From positions 1 to 64,000 of the forward strand of contig DAOSDL010000003.1 in the NCBI GenBank assembly GCA_035362335.1: a stretch of 64,000 nucleotides of DNA, written 5' to 3'. This DNA comes from JAOSJT01 sp035362335 (GTDB lineage: Bacteria > Bacteroidota > Ignavibacteria > SZUA-365). The position numbers and the translations under genes are program-made. Positions 50,929 to 60,848 of this stretch are shown here, piece after piece. The notes beneath the pieces are model-generated. The model was not told the DNA's origin. It worked only from the letters and a program-made list of their open reading frames with translations, and did not search any database. Every line of letters starts with the position of its first letter. Position 1 is the first letter of the stretch.

Positions 50929-53900
50929 CTAACGTACGCGCAGCAAGCGGAGAACGACGCTCTCACGACCCTGCCGCAGCACCACCGAATACATGCCCGG
51001 CGCAAGCTCCTGCGCGGGAAGTGCCTGCACGTGCTCGCCAGCGGGCAGTTCCCACAGACGCGAGGGAACAACCTCACGTCCAGCCATGTCCACGATGCGC
51101 AGTTCCACCGGCGCATCGCTGTACGTACGATAATGCAGCATGGCCTGCGTCTCCACGGGATTGGGACTGAGCCAGGCGCGTAAACCTGCACGGTCGCGGA
51201 TAAGCCGCTTGCCATCCGCCACGCAGTAATTGCTCAGCACAAAGCTGCCGTTCACGCGTGAAGCAATGCGCACCGTGGGACCGAGCGTGAAGTCCGTCCC
51301 GACCTCAAGCGCGCTGCTGCTGTCGGATCCGATCAGCACCAGACAACGCAGGTAGGCCAGGCGCCCGCTGCCCGGACGCAAGGCCGCGCCGGTGGCGGAC
51401 ACTATTACCTCACCGCTCGCGGGATCGTAATCGAAGATCGGCGTCAGTCCTTCAGACAGCGTGCCATCCACACGGATTTCGAGTGGATACAGCATGCTGG
51501 CGTTGAAACGCACCGTACCGGACCACGCGGTGACCTGATTTCCGGGATTGCGATCGAGGAGAATGGGAATGTCCACAAACTCATCGGGCGCCCCTTCAAC
51601 AAGCGGCATGCTCACTGTGATCGGAATGCGCGTGTCCACACCCTGGCCGCTCAGCGCCGCAACATCGCTGTCGACGCAGGGATTGTCGTACGACACGGTG
51701 AGCTGTCCCACATAGGCGCCTTCGGGACCGGGCACGAAGCCGATGGTCAGCACGAGCGAATCACCCGCCGCCACGGTCACCGGCACGGCAGGCGTGACCG
51801 AGGTGAGTGCGAATGCGGCTCCACCCACCGACACTGCGCTTACCCGCAGGTCGAAGTTTCTGCTGTTCCGCAGTGTCAGTGTGCGCGTCGCTCCACTGCC
51901 GGAAATTTCCACCGGCCCGAAGGCGATGTCAGTCAGTCCGCTCAGCGTGCCGGGCACTGTGCTTGCGGTGACATTCGAGCGCAACACAAGCTGCTCGGTC
52001 GGCGAGTCCAAGATTGCGCGCAATACGGCCGCGTAACTGGCGGGAGCTGACGGGTCGGGTTGGAATTCCACGATCACCGGTATGGAATCCCGCGCGGGAA
52101 TGTTCAACGGCAGATTCGATGGCGATACGACATTGAAATACGCCGCATCGGGTCCAGCTTCGATGAGCAATGCACTCAGTGTCACCGCGTCGTCGAGATT
52201 GTTGCGTAGCTGCACCGTCCGCCGCGCATTGACGCAGAGCGGCACATCCACGAAGGTGAAGCTGCCCAGGCCAACGCCATCACGCACGTCGGCGAGCACG
52301 ATGATGCGCGTCACGAGATCGCAAGGTGCTGTCGACCGCAGAAACAGCGTATCGCGCCGCGCGCCTGCCGTTGCCGGCGTGAAACGCACATCGATGTCGA
52401 AAGCGCCGCTCGTCCGAACGGTGATGGGGAATGGTGGAGTAATGTCCAACTCGGCTGGACCGTCCCATGTATCGAATGTGAGGTCCATGCTGCCGGGATT
52501 CTGCAACGCCAGGGTGCGCGTGGACGTGGCGCCGGTGAACACCGTCCCGAAGTCCACCGTCACTTCGTCGGGAGCGCGCAAGGTCCGCCGGTCGAAGGTG
52601 AGAGGCACGGTGACGCGCGGCTGCGCAGGGCTGTCGGTTTCGATCACCAGCGTGGCCTGCGCCACGCGATCAGTCGGCGGCGGTGTGGACAGCGCGCGGA
52701 TGTCGAAGGGACGCATGCTGCGGGCTTCCAGGCGCTCGCCGGGAGTGACCGGATTCTGTATGCTGAACAGCGCTGCGTCAGCTCCTTCGATGCGCGATGC
52801 CTGCAACAGCACCGGTGTGCCCGCATCATTGCGAAGCTGCAAGACGCGCGTGCTGTCGACGCATTGCGGCAGCACGCCATAATCGAGGGCGCTCGGATCG
52901 GGATTGAGTCCGTTGGCCAAGGTCGTGCCCCGGAGTTCCACACGGATGGTGTCGCGACAGGGCAGGTTGACAATGATGCGCGCGATGGCCGTGTGTGGTC
53001 CCTCGGCGGGCGGACTGTATTCGATGGGCAATTGCGCGCCCTGTCCAAGAGACAGCGTGACAGGGAAGACGCCACGCGAGAGGAAGGCGTCCGGAGGATC
53101 GATAATCAACGTGTCGATGCTGAGCGACGACAGATGCGCATTGCTCACGCTGATATTGTCGAGCAGTGTGGAGCCCACGGGCACGCCGGAGAAGAGCAGC
53201 GGATCGGGCGTGGCCGTGAGACTGCGTTCATACATCGCGCCTCGCAGTATCACGAGATGCACACGTTGGCAGCGCGAGTCGCGCAGCACGAGCGTATCCA
53301 TATACACACCTTCCTGTGTCGGCAGGAAGCGGACGGTGAAGGAGCGCTGCTCTCCGGGTTGGATGGCTGCGGGCAGGGATTCCACCACGGCGAATGGGGC
53401 GATGGAACCGACGAGTTCGATGATTTCCATCATCGCGCCGGTATTACTTATCCCCAGCGTGCGCGAGGGTGCGTTTTCGCAATGCGCAATGGTTCCGAAA
53501 TCCAGTTCGCTCGCCGACACATCCCACGAAGAAGCCGGGCGGGTCGCCTCCACCGCGAGCACCAGCGTGGGTGTACCGGGATCACTGGTACCTAGCGTCA
53601 GCACCGCGCTGCGTGTTCCGGTGAAGTTCGGGTCGACGCAGACCACAACGCTGCGACGGCTGCCCGCCGGCACGGTCAGGGGCAGGGATATTTGCGCAGT
53701 GAAGCCGGGTTGATCGAAATTCGCCGTGTTGATGGTCACCGGTGAGGAGCCGCTGTTCACAATGTCCACCGTGTCACAAACCTCGGTCAGAGTGCAGGGA
53801 TCGAGTGCGAAATCGATGCGCGATTTCGACAAGGCCAATCCTGTGGAAATGCCTTCGCCCTGCAGATCGACGCAGACGGTATCGGGGCAGGGCGCGCTGA

Positions 53901-56900
53901 TAATCAGACAGAGCTGTCCGCTGTACTGTCGCACGGCCTGCGGATGGAATTCGATGGGCAGAGGTTGCGTCGCACCTGCCGCCACCACAAAGGGTGGCGT
54001 GGAGGGAGGCTGCGGTATGAACACGGTGGCGAGCTGCGCGGGATCGGGACGAAGCTGCAATTCCGCCACTGTCAGTGGTACCGAGCCGAGATTGCGCAAT
54101 TGCAGGGAGCGCACACCCGAGGCACCGACATTGACCGAAGCGAACGCGAGCCCAGTGGGATCAACCTGCAATTCGGTAATACTCCCCTGCCCGGTGAGAT
54201 GCATCAACCGTATTTCATTGCACGGCCCCGTGGTGATTTCCACCACGGCGCTGAAATTGCCCTTGGTCACCGGACTGAACGTGATTTCGAAGGAACGCGC
54301 GGTGCCCGGCGCCACTTCGGCGGGCAGCGGCGTGCCGGCGACGTGGAATTCCGCCGCACCGGAAAGCACGCGCAGATTGCGTATCTGCAATGGCCGCACG
54401 CCGAGATTGCGCACGTTGAAGGTGCGGCTCACGCCAACATGGGCGCAGGTGGCGAATACCGTCGTGGAATCGCCTTCGACTTGCCAACCGTATTGCATGC
54501 TCGTGCCCCACAGTTGAACCACGGAAGCGTTGCCGGCGGCGGGATCGTCATGCTCGATGGTCAAGGTGGCCTCGCTGTTCCCCACGCCGGGCGGATTGTA
54601 TGCGATAATCACCCCGACAGAATCACCCGTACCCAAACTTGAAGGCAGCGCCGGTCCACGTACCGCGAAATGTCCGGCATCGCGGCCACCGATAATGAAG
54701 CGCTTCAGCGTCAACAGACCCACGCCCGCGTTGCGCACCCACAGTGTATCGAGCAATTCGCCGGGACATACGTGCGTTTCGAGCATGAACACTGGCGCCA
54801 CGACTATTGCCGGAGCGTTGGAACTGGTGGCAATCACCGGCAGACGCACGCTGTCGGCGCAGGGAGTGGAGTACCGCACCACCAACTCCGAAAGAATGGT
54901 TTCGATGCGATCCGGCGTGAAACGCACGTTTACCGTCACCGATCCGCCGGGGTTGAGTACGCGCGGCAGCGTCGGCACGCCCGTGAGACCAACGCGCGGA
55001 TGCGTGGGCGTCAGGGCGATGCCGCTGATCGTCACATCGCTCAGTCCGCTGTTGGTAATGGTGACCTGCTCCTGCGACGTCTGTCCCACGGGTACCGGAC
55101 CCAGGGCCAGAAGGTTGGTGGGCGTGAAGGTGATCTCCGGCCGCACACCGAAGCCGCGCAACAGAATGGTGACGCTGTCGCCGCAGGGATCGACGCGGAG
55201 CTTGTACACGCCTTCCACCAGTCCCAGATCGTTGGTCGATGGTGAAAAGCGCACATTGTAGCTGCGCGTACCGCCCGGTTGAATCGGACCCACCGGACTG
55301 AAATGTTGATTCGGGAAAGCATCCTTGCCCGAGATGAATGTACGCGACGACACGACCGCGTTCACGTTGCCGTTGTTGGTCAACGTGATCACCATGTCCT
55401 TGCTCTGACCAACGCACACCTCACCGAAGTCCACCGTGGTGGGCGAGGCTACAACCTCCGACGAGTTGACACTGCCATCGAACACGATGGCCGCGATTTT
55501 GGGGCACAGCGGATCGCCGTAAAGAATACGATACGTGCCGGTGAAATTCCCCGGCGCCACAGGCGTGTAGCGGAAAGTGAAAAGCGTGGAACCGCTCAAT
55601 GTGCTGCCCACTGCGGGCGACACGAGGCGCACGCCCGGCGCTCCGCTGAGATGCTCGAAGGAAATGATCTTGGGCTGGATGTTCCCGCTCAATGTCACAT
55701 TGGCTATCACATCCACCGAATCACCGACGCAGGTCAACGGAAACGTGTATGCGTTGCCGATGGACATGCTGCCGGAGTTGAACATGCCGCTGAAGTTCAC
55801 CTGCCAGGCGGGGAAGGCGGGATCATTGCTGAGTATGGTCATGCCTGCGTTGGCGGGTACCGAACCCGGCTGCGACGGCGTCCAGCGAATCACGATGGTG
55901 GCTCCGCCCGTGGGAGCGATGGGGCCCGGTATCGGACCCATGATTGCGAATTCGGGATGGCTGAAATTGATGGCGCTGATGTTGAGCGGGCCCGTGCCGG
56001 TGTTGGGAATCACGAATTGCTTCTCCACCCAGGTGCCGCAGGAGAAGGTGCCGAAATCCAGCGACGTAGGCGTGGTGGAAATATCCGGCGGTTGCGCTGG
56101 CACGAATTTCAATATCCATCCGGTGGACGTGGTGCCCGGCGCGCCACCCGAAGCGAAACCCACCTGGGGATTCACGAAGTCGATGCGGGTGAGCCAGTTG
56201 GTGATGCTCTGGCTGGGCAGCGCCGTGATGGTGGAGCTGTTCCAGGCTGTGCCGCCGTTGGTGGTGTAATGCAGAGCTGGCAGCGCATCTCCCACCCAGC
56301 CATTGTTCTGGTCGTGAAAATACACCGCGTTGTATGTGCCCGTGGGCAGGCTGCCGCCGATGGAGGTGAACGACGTCCCGCCGTTCACCGTGCGCGCGAC
56401 GGGATTCCCGGTGCTGATGACTCCTGCAACAAAACCGAGATTGTCATCCAGAAATTGCAGCCCCTCGATAATACCGAGTTGCGCGGGGAGGTTGGCGCTG
56501 ATATCCACCCAACTGCTGCTCGAAATCTGCGGCTGACCTTTGATCATCCGATGTGCTTCGCCGGTGACATACCAATAGTTTCCGGCGCTGTGAACGGCGT
56601 AGAGGGCGATTGTCGGCGTCAGCGAACCGGGCAAGGTCTGCGGAACCCAGGTCGAACCTCCATCCGAGGTGTAGTAGATGGAGCCATTGTTGCCCACAGC
56701 CATGCCTTCGTTCACATTCTTGAAGTACATGTCGAAAAGCGTGTTGGTCCCCGTCATGCCCGTCGTGGCCGAAGCCCAGTTCGCACCGTTGTCCGTACTG
56801 CGGTACAGACGCCCGTTCGAGCCGCACACCCACACATTCGTACCCACGGCCGTGACCGCCGACCACAGACTGTGACTGGTGGCGAGTCCGGAGAAATTCG

Positions 56901-57165
56901 CCGAGGGGAGCACGTACCACGTGGGATCGCCCGCGGTTTTGCGCAACACCCCCGAGAAGCCACTGGCCACCGATGCGTAGCCGGCTGCGAAACCTGTGCC
57001 CGTGTCCACCATGGCCACGCCCCACAAACCGCCTATCTGTATATGCGTCGTGGGATTCGAAAGCAGCGCCGTGGGTTGTTGCACCCAATTTCCCTGCGCC
57101 ATGAGTGATCCCGTGCCGAGCATGATGCATGCAAGCACAACAGCCGCTTGTACCATCGATTTCAT
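50929..57165 (-). CDS. Giant T9SS protein: Ycf48-like propeller, choice-of-anchor-D repeats, cohesin-like domain
   Basis: 2078 residues from ATG 57165 (GGAGA upstream; signal MKSMVQAAVVLACIMLGTGS). Residues ~25-360 are a BNR/Ycf48-like beta-propeller (GNNGSIYYTSDGGSTW, GRLYRSTDNGANW). About a dozen ASPM/SPD-2/Hydin-type (choice-of-anchor D) sandwiches follow, each with LDFGTV..G..R.L.L.N.G and a closing PC.D.....L cysteine that could pair with a first-strand cysteine. Near 1840-1990 there is a cohesin-like domain (VDIPILLDRNPGNQVTAWSG). The last ~80 residues are the sorting domain (LSPNPVETQAMLHY ... LAPGMYSVVLRQG). It is likely a long surface stalk or adhesin. Confidence 0.9.
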   Translation of the reverse strand: MKSMVQAAVVLACIMLGTGSLMAQGNWVQQPTALLSNPTTHIQIGGLWGVAMVDTGTGFAAGYASVASGFSGVLRKTAGDPTWYVLPSANFSGLATSHSLWSAVTAVGTNVWVCGSNGRLYRSTDNGANWASATTGMTGTNTLFDMYFKNVNEGMAVGNNGSIYYTSDGGSTWVPQTLPGSLTPTIALYAVHSAGNYWYVTGEAHRMIKGQPQISSSSWVDISANLPAQLGIIEGLQFLDDNLGFVAGVISTGNPVARTVNGGTSFTSIGGSLPTGTYNAVYFHDQNNGWVGDALPALHYTTNGGTAWNSSTITALPSQSITNWLTRIDFVNPQVGFASGGAPGTTSTGWILKFVPAQPPDISTTPTSLDFGTFSCGTWVEKQFVIPNTGTGPLNISAINFSHPEFAIMGPIPGPIAPTGGATIVIRWTPSQPGSVPANAGMTILSNDPAFPAWQVNFSGMFNSGSMSIGNAYTFPLTCVGDSVDVIANVTLSGNIQPKIISFEHLSGAPGVRLVSPAVGSTLSGSTLFTFRYTPVAPGNFTGTYRILYGDPLCPKIAAIVFDGSVNSSEVVASPTTVDFGEVCVGQSKDMVITLTNNGNVNAVVSSRTFISGKDAFPNQHFSPVGPIQPGGTRSYNVRFSPSTNDLGLVEGVYKLRVDPCGDSVTILLRGFGVRPEITFTPTNLLALGPVPVGQTSQEQVTITNSGLSDVTISGIALTPTHPRVGLTGVPTLPRVLNPGGSVTVNVRFTPDRIETILSELVVRYSTPCADSVRLPVIATSSNAPAIVVAPVFMLETHVCPGELLDTLWVRNAGVGLLTLKRFIIGGRDAGHFAVRGPALPSSLGTGDSVGVIIAYNPPGVGNSEATLTIEHDDPAAGNASVVQLWGTSMQYGWQVEGDSTTVFATCAHVGVSRTFNVRNLGVRPLQIRNLRVLSGAAEFHVAGTPLPAEVAPGTARSFEITFSPVTKGNFSAVVEITTGPCNEIRLMHLTGQGSITELQVDPTGLAFASVNVGASGVRSLQLRNLGSVPLTVAELQLRPDPAQLATVFIPQPPSTPPFVVAAGATQPLPIEFHPQAVRQYSGQLCLIISAPCPDTVCVDLQGEGISTGLALSKSRIDFALDPCTLTEVCDTVDIVNSGSSPVTINTANFDQPGFTAQISLPLTVPAGSRRSVVVCVDPNFTGTRSAVLTLGTSDPGTPTLVLAVEATRPASSWDVSASELDFGTIAHCENAPSRTLGISNTGAMMEIIELVGSIAPFAVVESLPAAIQPGEQRSFTVRFLPTQEGVYMDTLVLRDSRCQRVHLVILRGAMYERSLTATPDPLLFSGVPVGSTLLDNISVSNAHLSSLSIDTLIIDPPDAFLSRGVFPVTLSLGQGAQLPIEYSPPAEGPHTAIARIIVNLPCRDTIRVELRGTTLANGLNPDPSALDYGVLPQCVDSTRVLQLRNDAGTPVLLQASRIEGADAALFSIQNPVTPGERLEARSMRPFDIRALSTPPPTDRVAQATLVIETDSPAQPRVTVPLTFDRRTLRAPDEVTVDFGTVFTGATSTRTLALQNPGSMDLTFDTWDGPAELDITPPFPITVRTSGAFDIDVRFTPATAGARRDTLFLRSTAPCDLVTRIIVLADVRDGVGLGSFTFVDVPLCVNARRTVQLRNNLDDAVTLSALLIEAGPDAAYFNVVSPSNLPLNIPARDSIPVIVEFQPDPSAPASYAAVLRAILDSPTEQLVLRSNVTASTVPGTLSGLTDIAFGPVEISGSGATRTLTLRNSRNFDLRVSAVSVGGAAFALTSVTPAVPVTVAAGDSLVLTIGFVPGPEGAYVGQLTVSYDNPCVDSDVAALSGQGVDTRIPITVSMPLVEGAPDEFVDIPILLDRNPGNQVTAWSGTVRFNASMLYPLEIRVDGTLSEGLTPIFDYDPASGEVIVSATGAALRPGSGRLAYLRCLVLIGSDSSSALEVGTDFTLGPTVRIASRVNGSFVLSNYCVADGKRLIRDRAGLRAWLSPNPVETQAMLHYRTYSDAPVELRIVDMAGREVVPSRLWELPAGEHVQALPAQELAPGMYSVVLRQGRESVVLRLLRVR

Positions 57166-57914
57166 GATGTTCTCCAATGCCGAATGTGGGCCAATCGCAA
57201 AGCTGAAAGATAACGATCAAATCCGAATGAAAAACCCCCATCTCCCGCGAACGCGTGAGCCGCGTCGGTTGGACGACATTCGCGCGGACTTCTCCGATCC
57301 ATCTGCGCTAATCTGCGTGATATCTGTGCAATCTGTGGTTTTCCCCCAATGTCACATGCGATCCGACAATACTCACGCCACCTGCGCCAGAGCAAGCCGT
57401 TCCCGTTTCCCATGTCTGTCGCTTCTCAGTCACCGCAAACCTTACAATCTTTTAATCCGAAAAACCCTTGCATCCGGACAAAATCCTCGTATATTTGCCA
57501 CAACGATTAAAAAGGATAATCAACGCCCACATCGTGATTATCAACTGATTGACCCACGGCGGGCCTGCCCGGTCCGCCACCGAAACGGGAGCGCGAACCT
57601 TTCCGGACACGAATGAGGAATGATTCCAGCGACTGCAGCGGCGCATTGCTCCGTTTGCCGACCGCGACGAATCGCAGTAATGGGACACGTGTTGTTTGAC
57701 GCTTCGACTGTGACACCGCTCGCTTTGATGTTGTAGCCCCGGCAGCCACAGTTTCGCTCTCCACCTCACATACGCAAGGGATGATGTCCGCGGTGGCACG
57801 TACGCGCTACGCACGCCTGTAGTCCGCGCCATATTCCGCACCGCTGCCCAACGGCGGCGGTACAGGACAGATGCACGCTGCAATGCCGTTTTTCATCACG
57901 AAAAGGAGACATTC
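57166..57914. repeat. Gene-free region with dispersed repeat copy D
   Basis: 749 bases between divergent T9SS genes. Bases 57285-57390 are a diverged copy of the repeat (gacttctccgatccatctgc ... tctgtgcaatctgtggtttt ... cacgccacctgc). Downstream of the promoter at 57468-57497 the remaining ~410 bases hold no recognisable gene; GGCGGgcctgcccggtCCGCC near 57558 can form a short hairpin. Confidence 0.75.
57468..57497 (+). promoter_or_regulatory. Bacteroidota-type promoter
   Basis: TTG (57468-57470), 19 bases, then TATATTTG (57490-57497), an exact match to TAnnTTTG. It points to the T9SS gene at 57915, which would give a leader of about 410 bases. Confidence 0.55.
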
Positions 57915-60023
57915 ATGCACGCCACGCCATCCGCCACTTCCGGCGAAATCCTCCTCCACTCTGGTCGCACAGCGCTCCGGCGCGCGGTTCTCCCTCTCCT
58001 GCTCGCCGTGTTCATGCTCGCGGCGCCCCGGCTTCTTGCGCAGCAGTGCGTGCGCAGCGCGGCCAATGGCGCATGGAGCAGCACCGCCACCTGGGATCAG
58101 GGTATTCCCGGCAGCGACGATACCGTTGTGGTGTCGCTGGGCGACACCGTGCTGATCGCAGGCGCGCAGGGAGCGTCCTGCGCGGTGTTGCGTGTCGACG
58201 GCGTGCTGCTCACGGATTCGGCATCCACTGCGACGCATCCGTTGAGCTGCGGGGAGCTGCAACTGTACGGCCTGTGTTCGCTGCATGTGGGAAGCCGCAC
58301 CATGGCGGTCGGAGGCGATCTCCGCATCATGGCCGGAGGCGAGTTTCGCCACCGTTCGGGTCGTCTCTGGGTGTACAACTGGATCAACGACGGACAGTAC
58401 ACCCCTTCGCCCGGCGCCTGGGTGGATATTCCCGGCAATACCAGCGGCGGGAGAAGCATTGATGGATCAGTGGTCACGAACTTCCGTCGCCTGAGCATCA
58501 CTCTGGGTGGCACCGTCACCGCCCTCAATGATGTGGACGTCACTGAACTGCTTTCCATCGAGGCCGGCAGCACGCTGAACATGGACCAGTACCGTCTCAC
58601 CGGCCTTACCGACGCCACCACGCAAACCTCCGGATCCGGCGTGCTGCGCAGCAGTAACACCTCACCGCTGCCGATACCGTTGGCGTGGGGTGCCAGATAC
58701 AATGTGGCTGTGGATTACGCTGGCTCAAATCAAAACATTGTCACGGCAGAATACACTGAGCTGATACTAAGTGGCTCAGGTGTTTTAACCACTGGCAACG
58801 GTACAGTACCATCTGACGTCTGGGTTTGGAAGCAATTGACGATGAATCTAAATGGAAGCGTGTTTTTAGATGGGGTCGAGTTACGCTTGGGGGTAGGCTC
58901 GCCTATGCCAGGAATTCTAAGTCACGTCAAGGGTCAATTCACCGGTAGCGGTTCATTTTCAAGGTTTATCAAAACAGATTCTCTTTTCGGCTTCGACGAC
59001 CCACGCGGTCTTTTTCCCATGGGAGATGGGACAAATGCGCGATATCTATCACTTTCGACGTTGGGAGCGAGCTGGTACAATGGTCACACTGGTGGATTCC
59101 TGACTGTTGGGCATCAACCGGCCACGACCTCTGTGCCGGTGCTTCCCTCGTTCAGCGATGCCGCTGTCACCGTCGACACGCGGCATGAGATGAACTGGAC
59201 CGTGGGCGGTTACGGCTCCACTGGAACATTGCGCGGTCAAGGGCTTGCGATTCGCATTCGTGCAGATGGAATCGATGGACTGAACTCCATCAATGATGTA
59301 CGCCTCGTGACCGATGCGGGCGCGGTGGGAACGCATGGCGGAACCGCGGGAACTCTTGTTATGCCTCTCGTTTCCCGTAGCGGATTGAGCTGCAATACGC
59401 AGCCGCGAACCCTCAACAACACCTTTTACATCGGCTCGAACAGCACGATCAATCCTCTGCCGGTGGAATTGGTCTCGTTCACCGCGCGGGCACTGGGCGG
59501 CAAGGTGCGGCTGAGTTGGAGCACGGCGACGGAGCTGAACAATTACGGCTTCGAAGTACAGCGCGCCGAAGTGGGTGGCAGCTGGGAAGTGCTAGGATTT
59601 GTGGCCGGCAAGGGCAGCTGCAACAGCCCGAGCGAATACAGTTACGAGGATACACCCGTGGTATGGGGCGGCCGATTGCGCTATCGCCTGCGTCAGATCG
59701 ATCGCGACGGAGGCATGGAATACTCGCCCGAAGTGGAAATCCTCCCGGAATCCGCCGGACTCGCGCTGCACCCCGTTTCTCCCAATCCGCTGCGCGAGCG
59801 CTGCGACATACGCTTCACGCTGGATACGGACGTTGCGGTGACGGTGGAGCTGTACGACATGCTCGGTCGGCGGCACGCCATGCTGCTCGACGGTTGGCGG
59901 CGCGCCGGCGCGCATGCGCTTCAGCTGGATGCCGCAGGCGAGAATCTGCGCCCCGGACAGTATCTACTGTTGCTGCGCACCGCGACTGGCACGCGCACAC
60001 AGCGCCTGCTCGTACTGCGCTGA
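57915..60023 (+). CDS. T9SS surface protein, paralog 1
   Basis: 702 residues; AAAAGGAGA six bases before the ATG. A long signal region (RRAVLPLLLAVFMLAAPRLLAQ) is followed by NGAWSSTATWDQGIPGSDDTVVV, a beta-solenoid-type start found in many surface proteins. The middle is strand-rich and its DNA (about 58720-59060) is clearly lower in GC. At ~515 the conserved block NPLPVELVSFTARALGGKVRLSWSTATELNNYGFEV begins, then a sorting domain (PVSPNPLRERCDIRFTL ... LRPGQYLLLLRTATG). The same layout occurs in the gene at 60849. Function unknown, probably adhesion. Confidence 0.85.
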   Translation: MHATPSATSGEILLHSGRTALRRAVLPLLLAVFMLAAPRLLAQQCVRSAANGAWSSTATWDQGIPGSDDTVVVSLGDTVLIAGAQGASCAVLRVDGVLLTDSASTATHPLSCGELQLYGLCSLHVGSRTMAVGGDLRIMAGGEFRHRSGRLWVYNWINDGQYTPSPGAWVDIPGNTSGGRSIDGSVVTNFRRLSITLGGTVTALNDVDVTELLSIEAGSTLNMDQYRLTGLTDATTQTSGSGVLRSSNTSPLPIPLAWGARYNVAVDYAGSNQNIVTAEYTELILSGSGVLTTGNGTVPSDVWVWKQLTMNLNGSVFLDGVELRLGVGSPMPGILSHVKGQFTGSGSFSRFIKTDSLFGFDDPRGLFPMGDGTNARYLSLSTLGASWYNGHTGGFLTVGHQPATTSVPVLPSFSDAAVTVDTRHEMNWTVGGYGSTGTLRGQGLAIRIRADGIDGLNSINDVRLVTDAGAVGTHGGTAGTLVMPLVSRSGLSCNTQPRTLNNTFYIGSNSTINPLPVELVSFTARALGGKVRLSWSTATELNNYGFEVQRAEVGGSWEVLGFVAGKGSCNSPSEYSYEDTPVVWGGRLRYRLRQIDRDGGMEYSPEVEILPESAGLALHPVSPNPLRERCDIRFTLDTDVAVTVELYDMLGRRHAMLLDGWRRAGAHALQLDAAGENLRPGQYLLLLRTATGTRTQRLLVLR

Positions 60024-60062
60024 TCCGCCTTCGAACGCCATATTTCCGTCAGAATCCTCCCA

Positions 60063-60115
60063 CGGGAGGGATTCCGCCGCGCGTAGACGTGCAGCGCCAA
60101 CGGGAATCCCTCCCG
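60063..60115 (+). terminator. Hairpin downstream of paralog 1
   Basis: Arms CGGGAGGGATTCC (60063-60075) and GGAATCCCTCCCG (60103-60115), perfect over 13 bases with a 27-base loop that can itself pair in part. No T-run follows, so termination would need another factor. Confidence 0.6.
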
Positions 60116-60848
60116 CGGCCTTTCGCGGCGCCGCCCGGGCGGGATAACCCTCTTGTCTCCATTGCCTCGCCCTATTCTGCGTGCCGGGGGTAATTCAACG
60201 GGTGGGACAGTAAAAAATAGGGACACAGTGCATCTTAATTCGCGACAACGGTTCTGTTCGCTCATTTTCTCCGTACAGATGGCGCGTATTGCTATCCATA
60301 AAATGCGGCATCAGACACCTTATCCGGGAAACCGCCGAGAGCGCTAAATCGCATAAAATTAATAATTTAACAGAAGCGCAATCTTATTTTATTTGGAAAA
60401 GCGGCGTAGCATCCCTGTTATTGGCGAGGTTGCGCCCTAATTTCTTAACAAAAATTAACTACCATTCGCTTTATCGGTTGCGTATGTTGCTCCCGTAACC
60501 TAGCGAGTATACTCCATTGCTGTCTCGTGAGGCGAACCAGAACCTGCCACTGGAACCTAGAACGAGTCGAACATGCGCCTGCCGGCCACATCGAACCTTC
60601 TCTCCCTGATCCTCGCCACCGAGGACTACCAGCGTCGCTTCACGCGGCGACTCCCCGCCCCCGCCGGCGAGGACGAACGCACCGAGAGCAGCATGGACGC
60701 TCTCGCTGCGGTATTCGGCCGACTTTTTCCCCCGCATTCAGACGACACCACACCCACTCCCTCCGACTCGGGCGAGCAAAGCTCCCCTGAAAGGACCGAG
60801 CTACACCATGACGTAACGTCTGCCACTACATATTCATCAGGAGCCCCC
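60116..60848. other. Intergenic region with element remnant and AT-rich tract
   Basis: Bases 60205-60235 (gggacagtaaaaaatagggacacagtgc region) look like the end of a dispersed element of the kind left by small transposons; no inverted partner is seen. Bases 60345-60480 are markedly AT-rich. From 60573 an ATG opens a frame in phase with the next gene (92 residues, proline- and acid-rich), but it lacks a ribosome-binding site and a signal sequence; I treat it as leader, with low certainty. Confidence 0.45.

Noticed and set aside
57452..57883. Reverse-strand reading frames in the 57.4-57.9 kb gap
   Set aside because: Arg/Ser-rich translations without a start context or family pattern, opposite a forward promoter.
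60573..60848. In-frame 92-residue N-terminal extension of paralog 2
   Set aside because: No ribosome-binding site at 60573, while ATG 60849 has AGGAG and leads straight into a signal sequence; kept only as a low-probability alternative.
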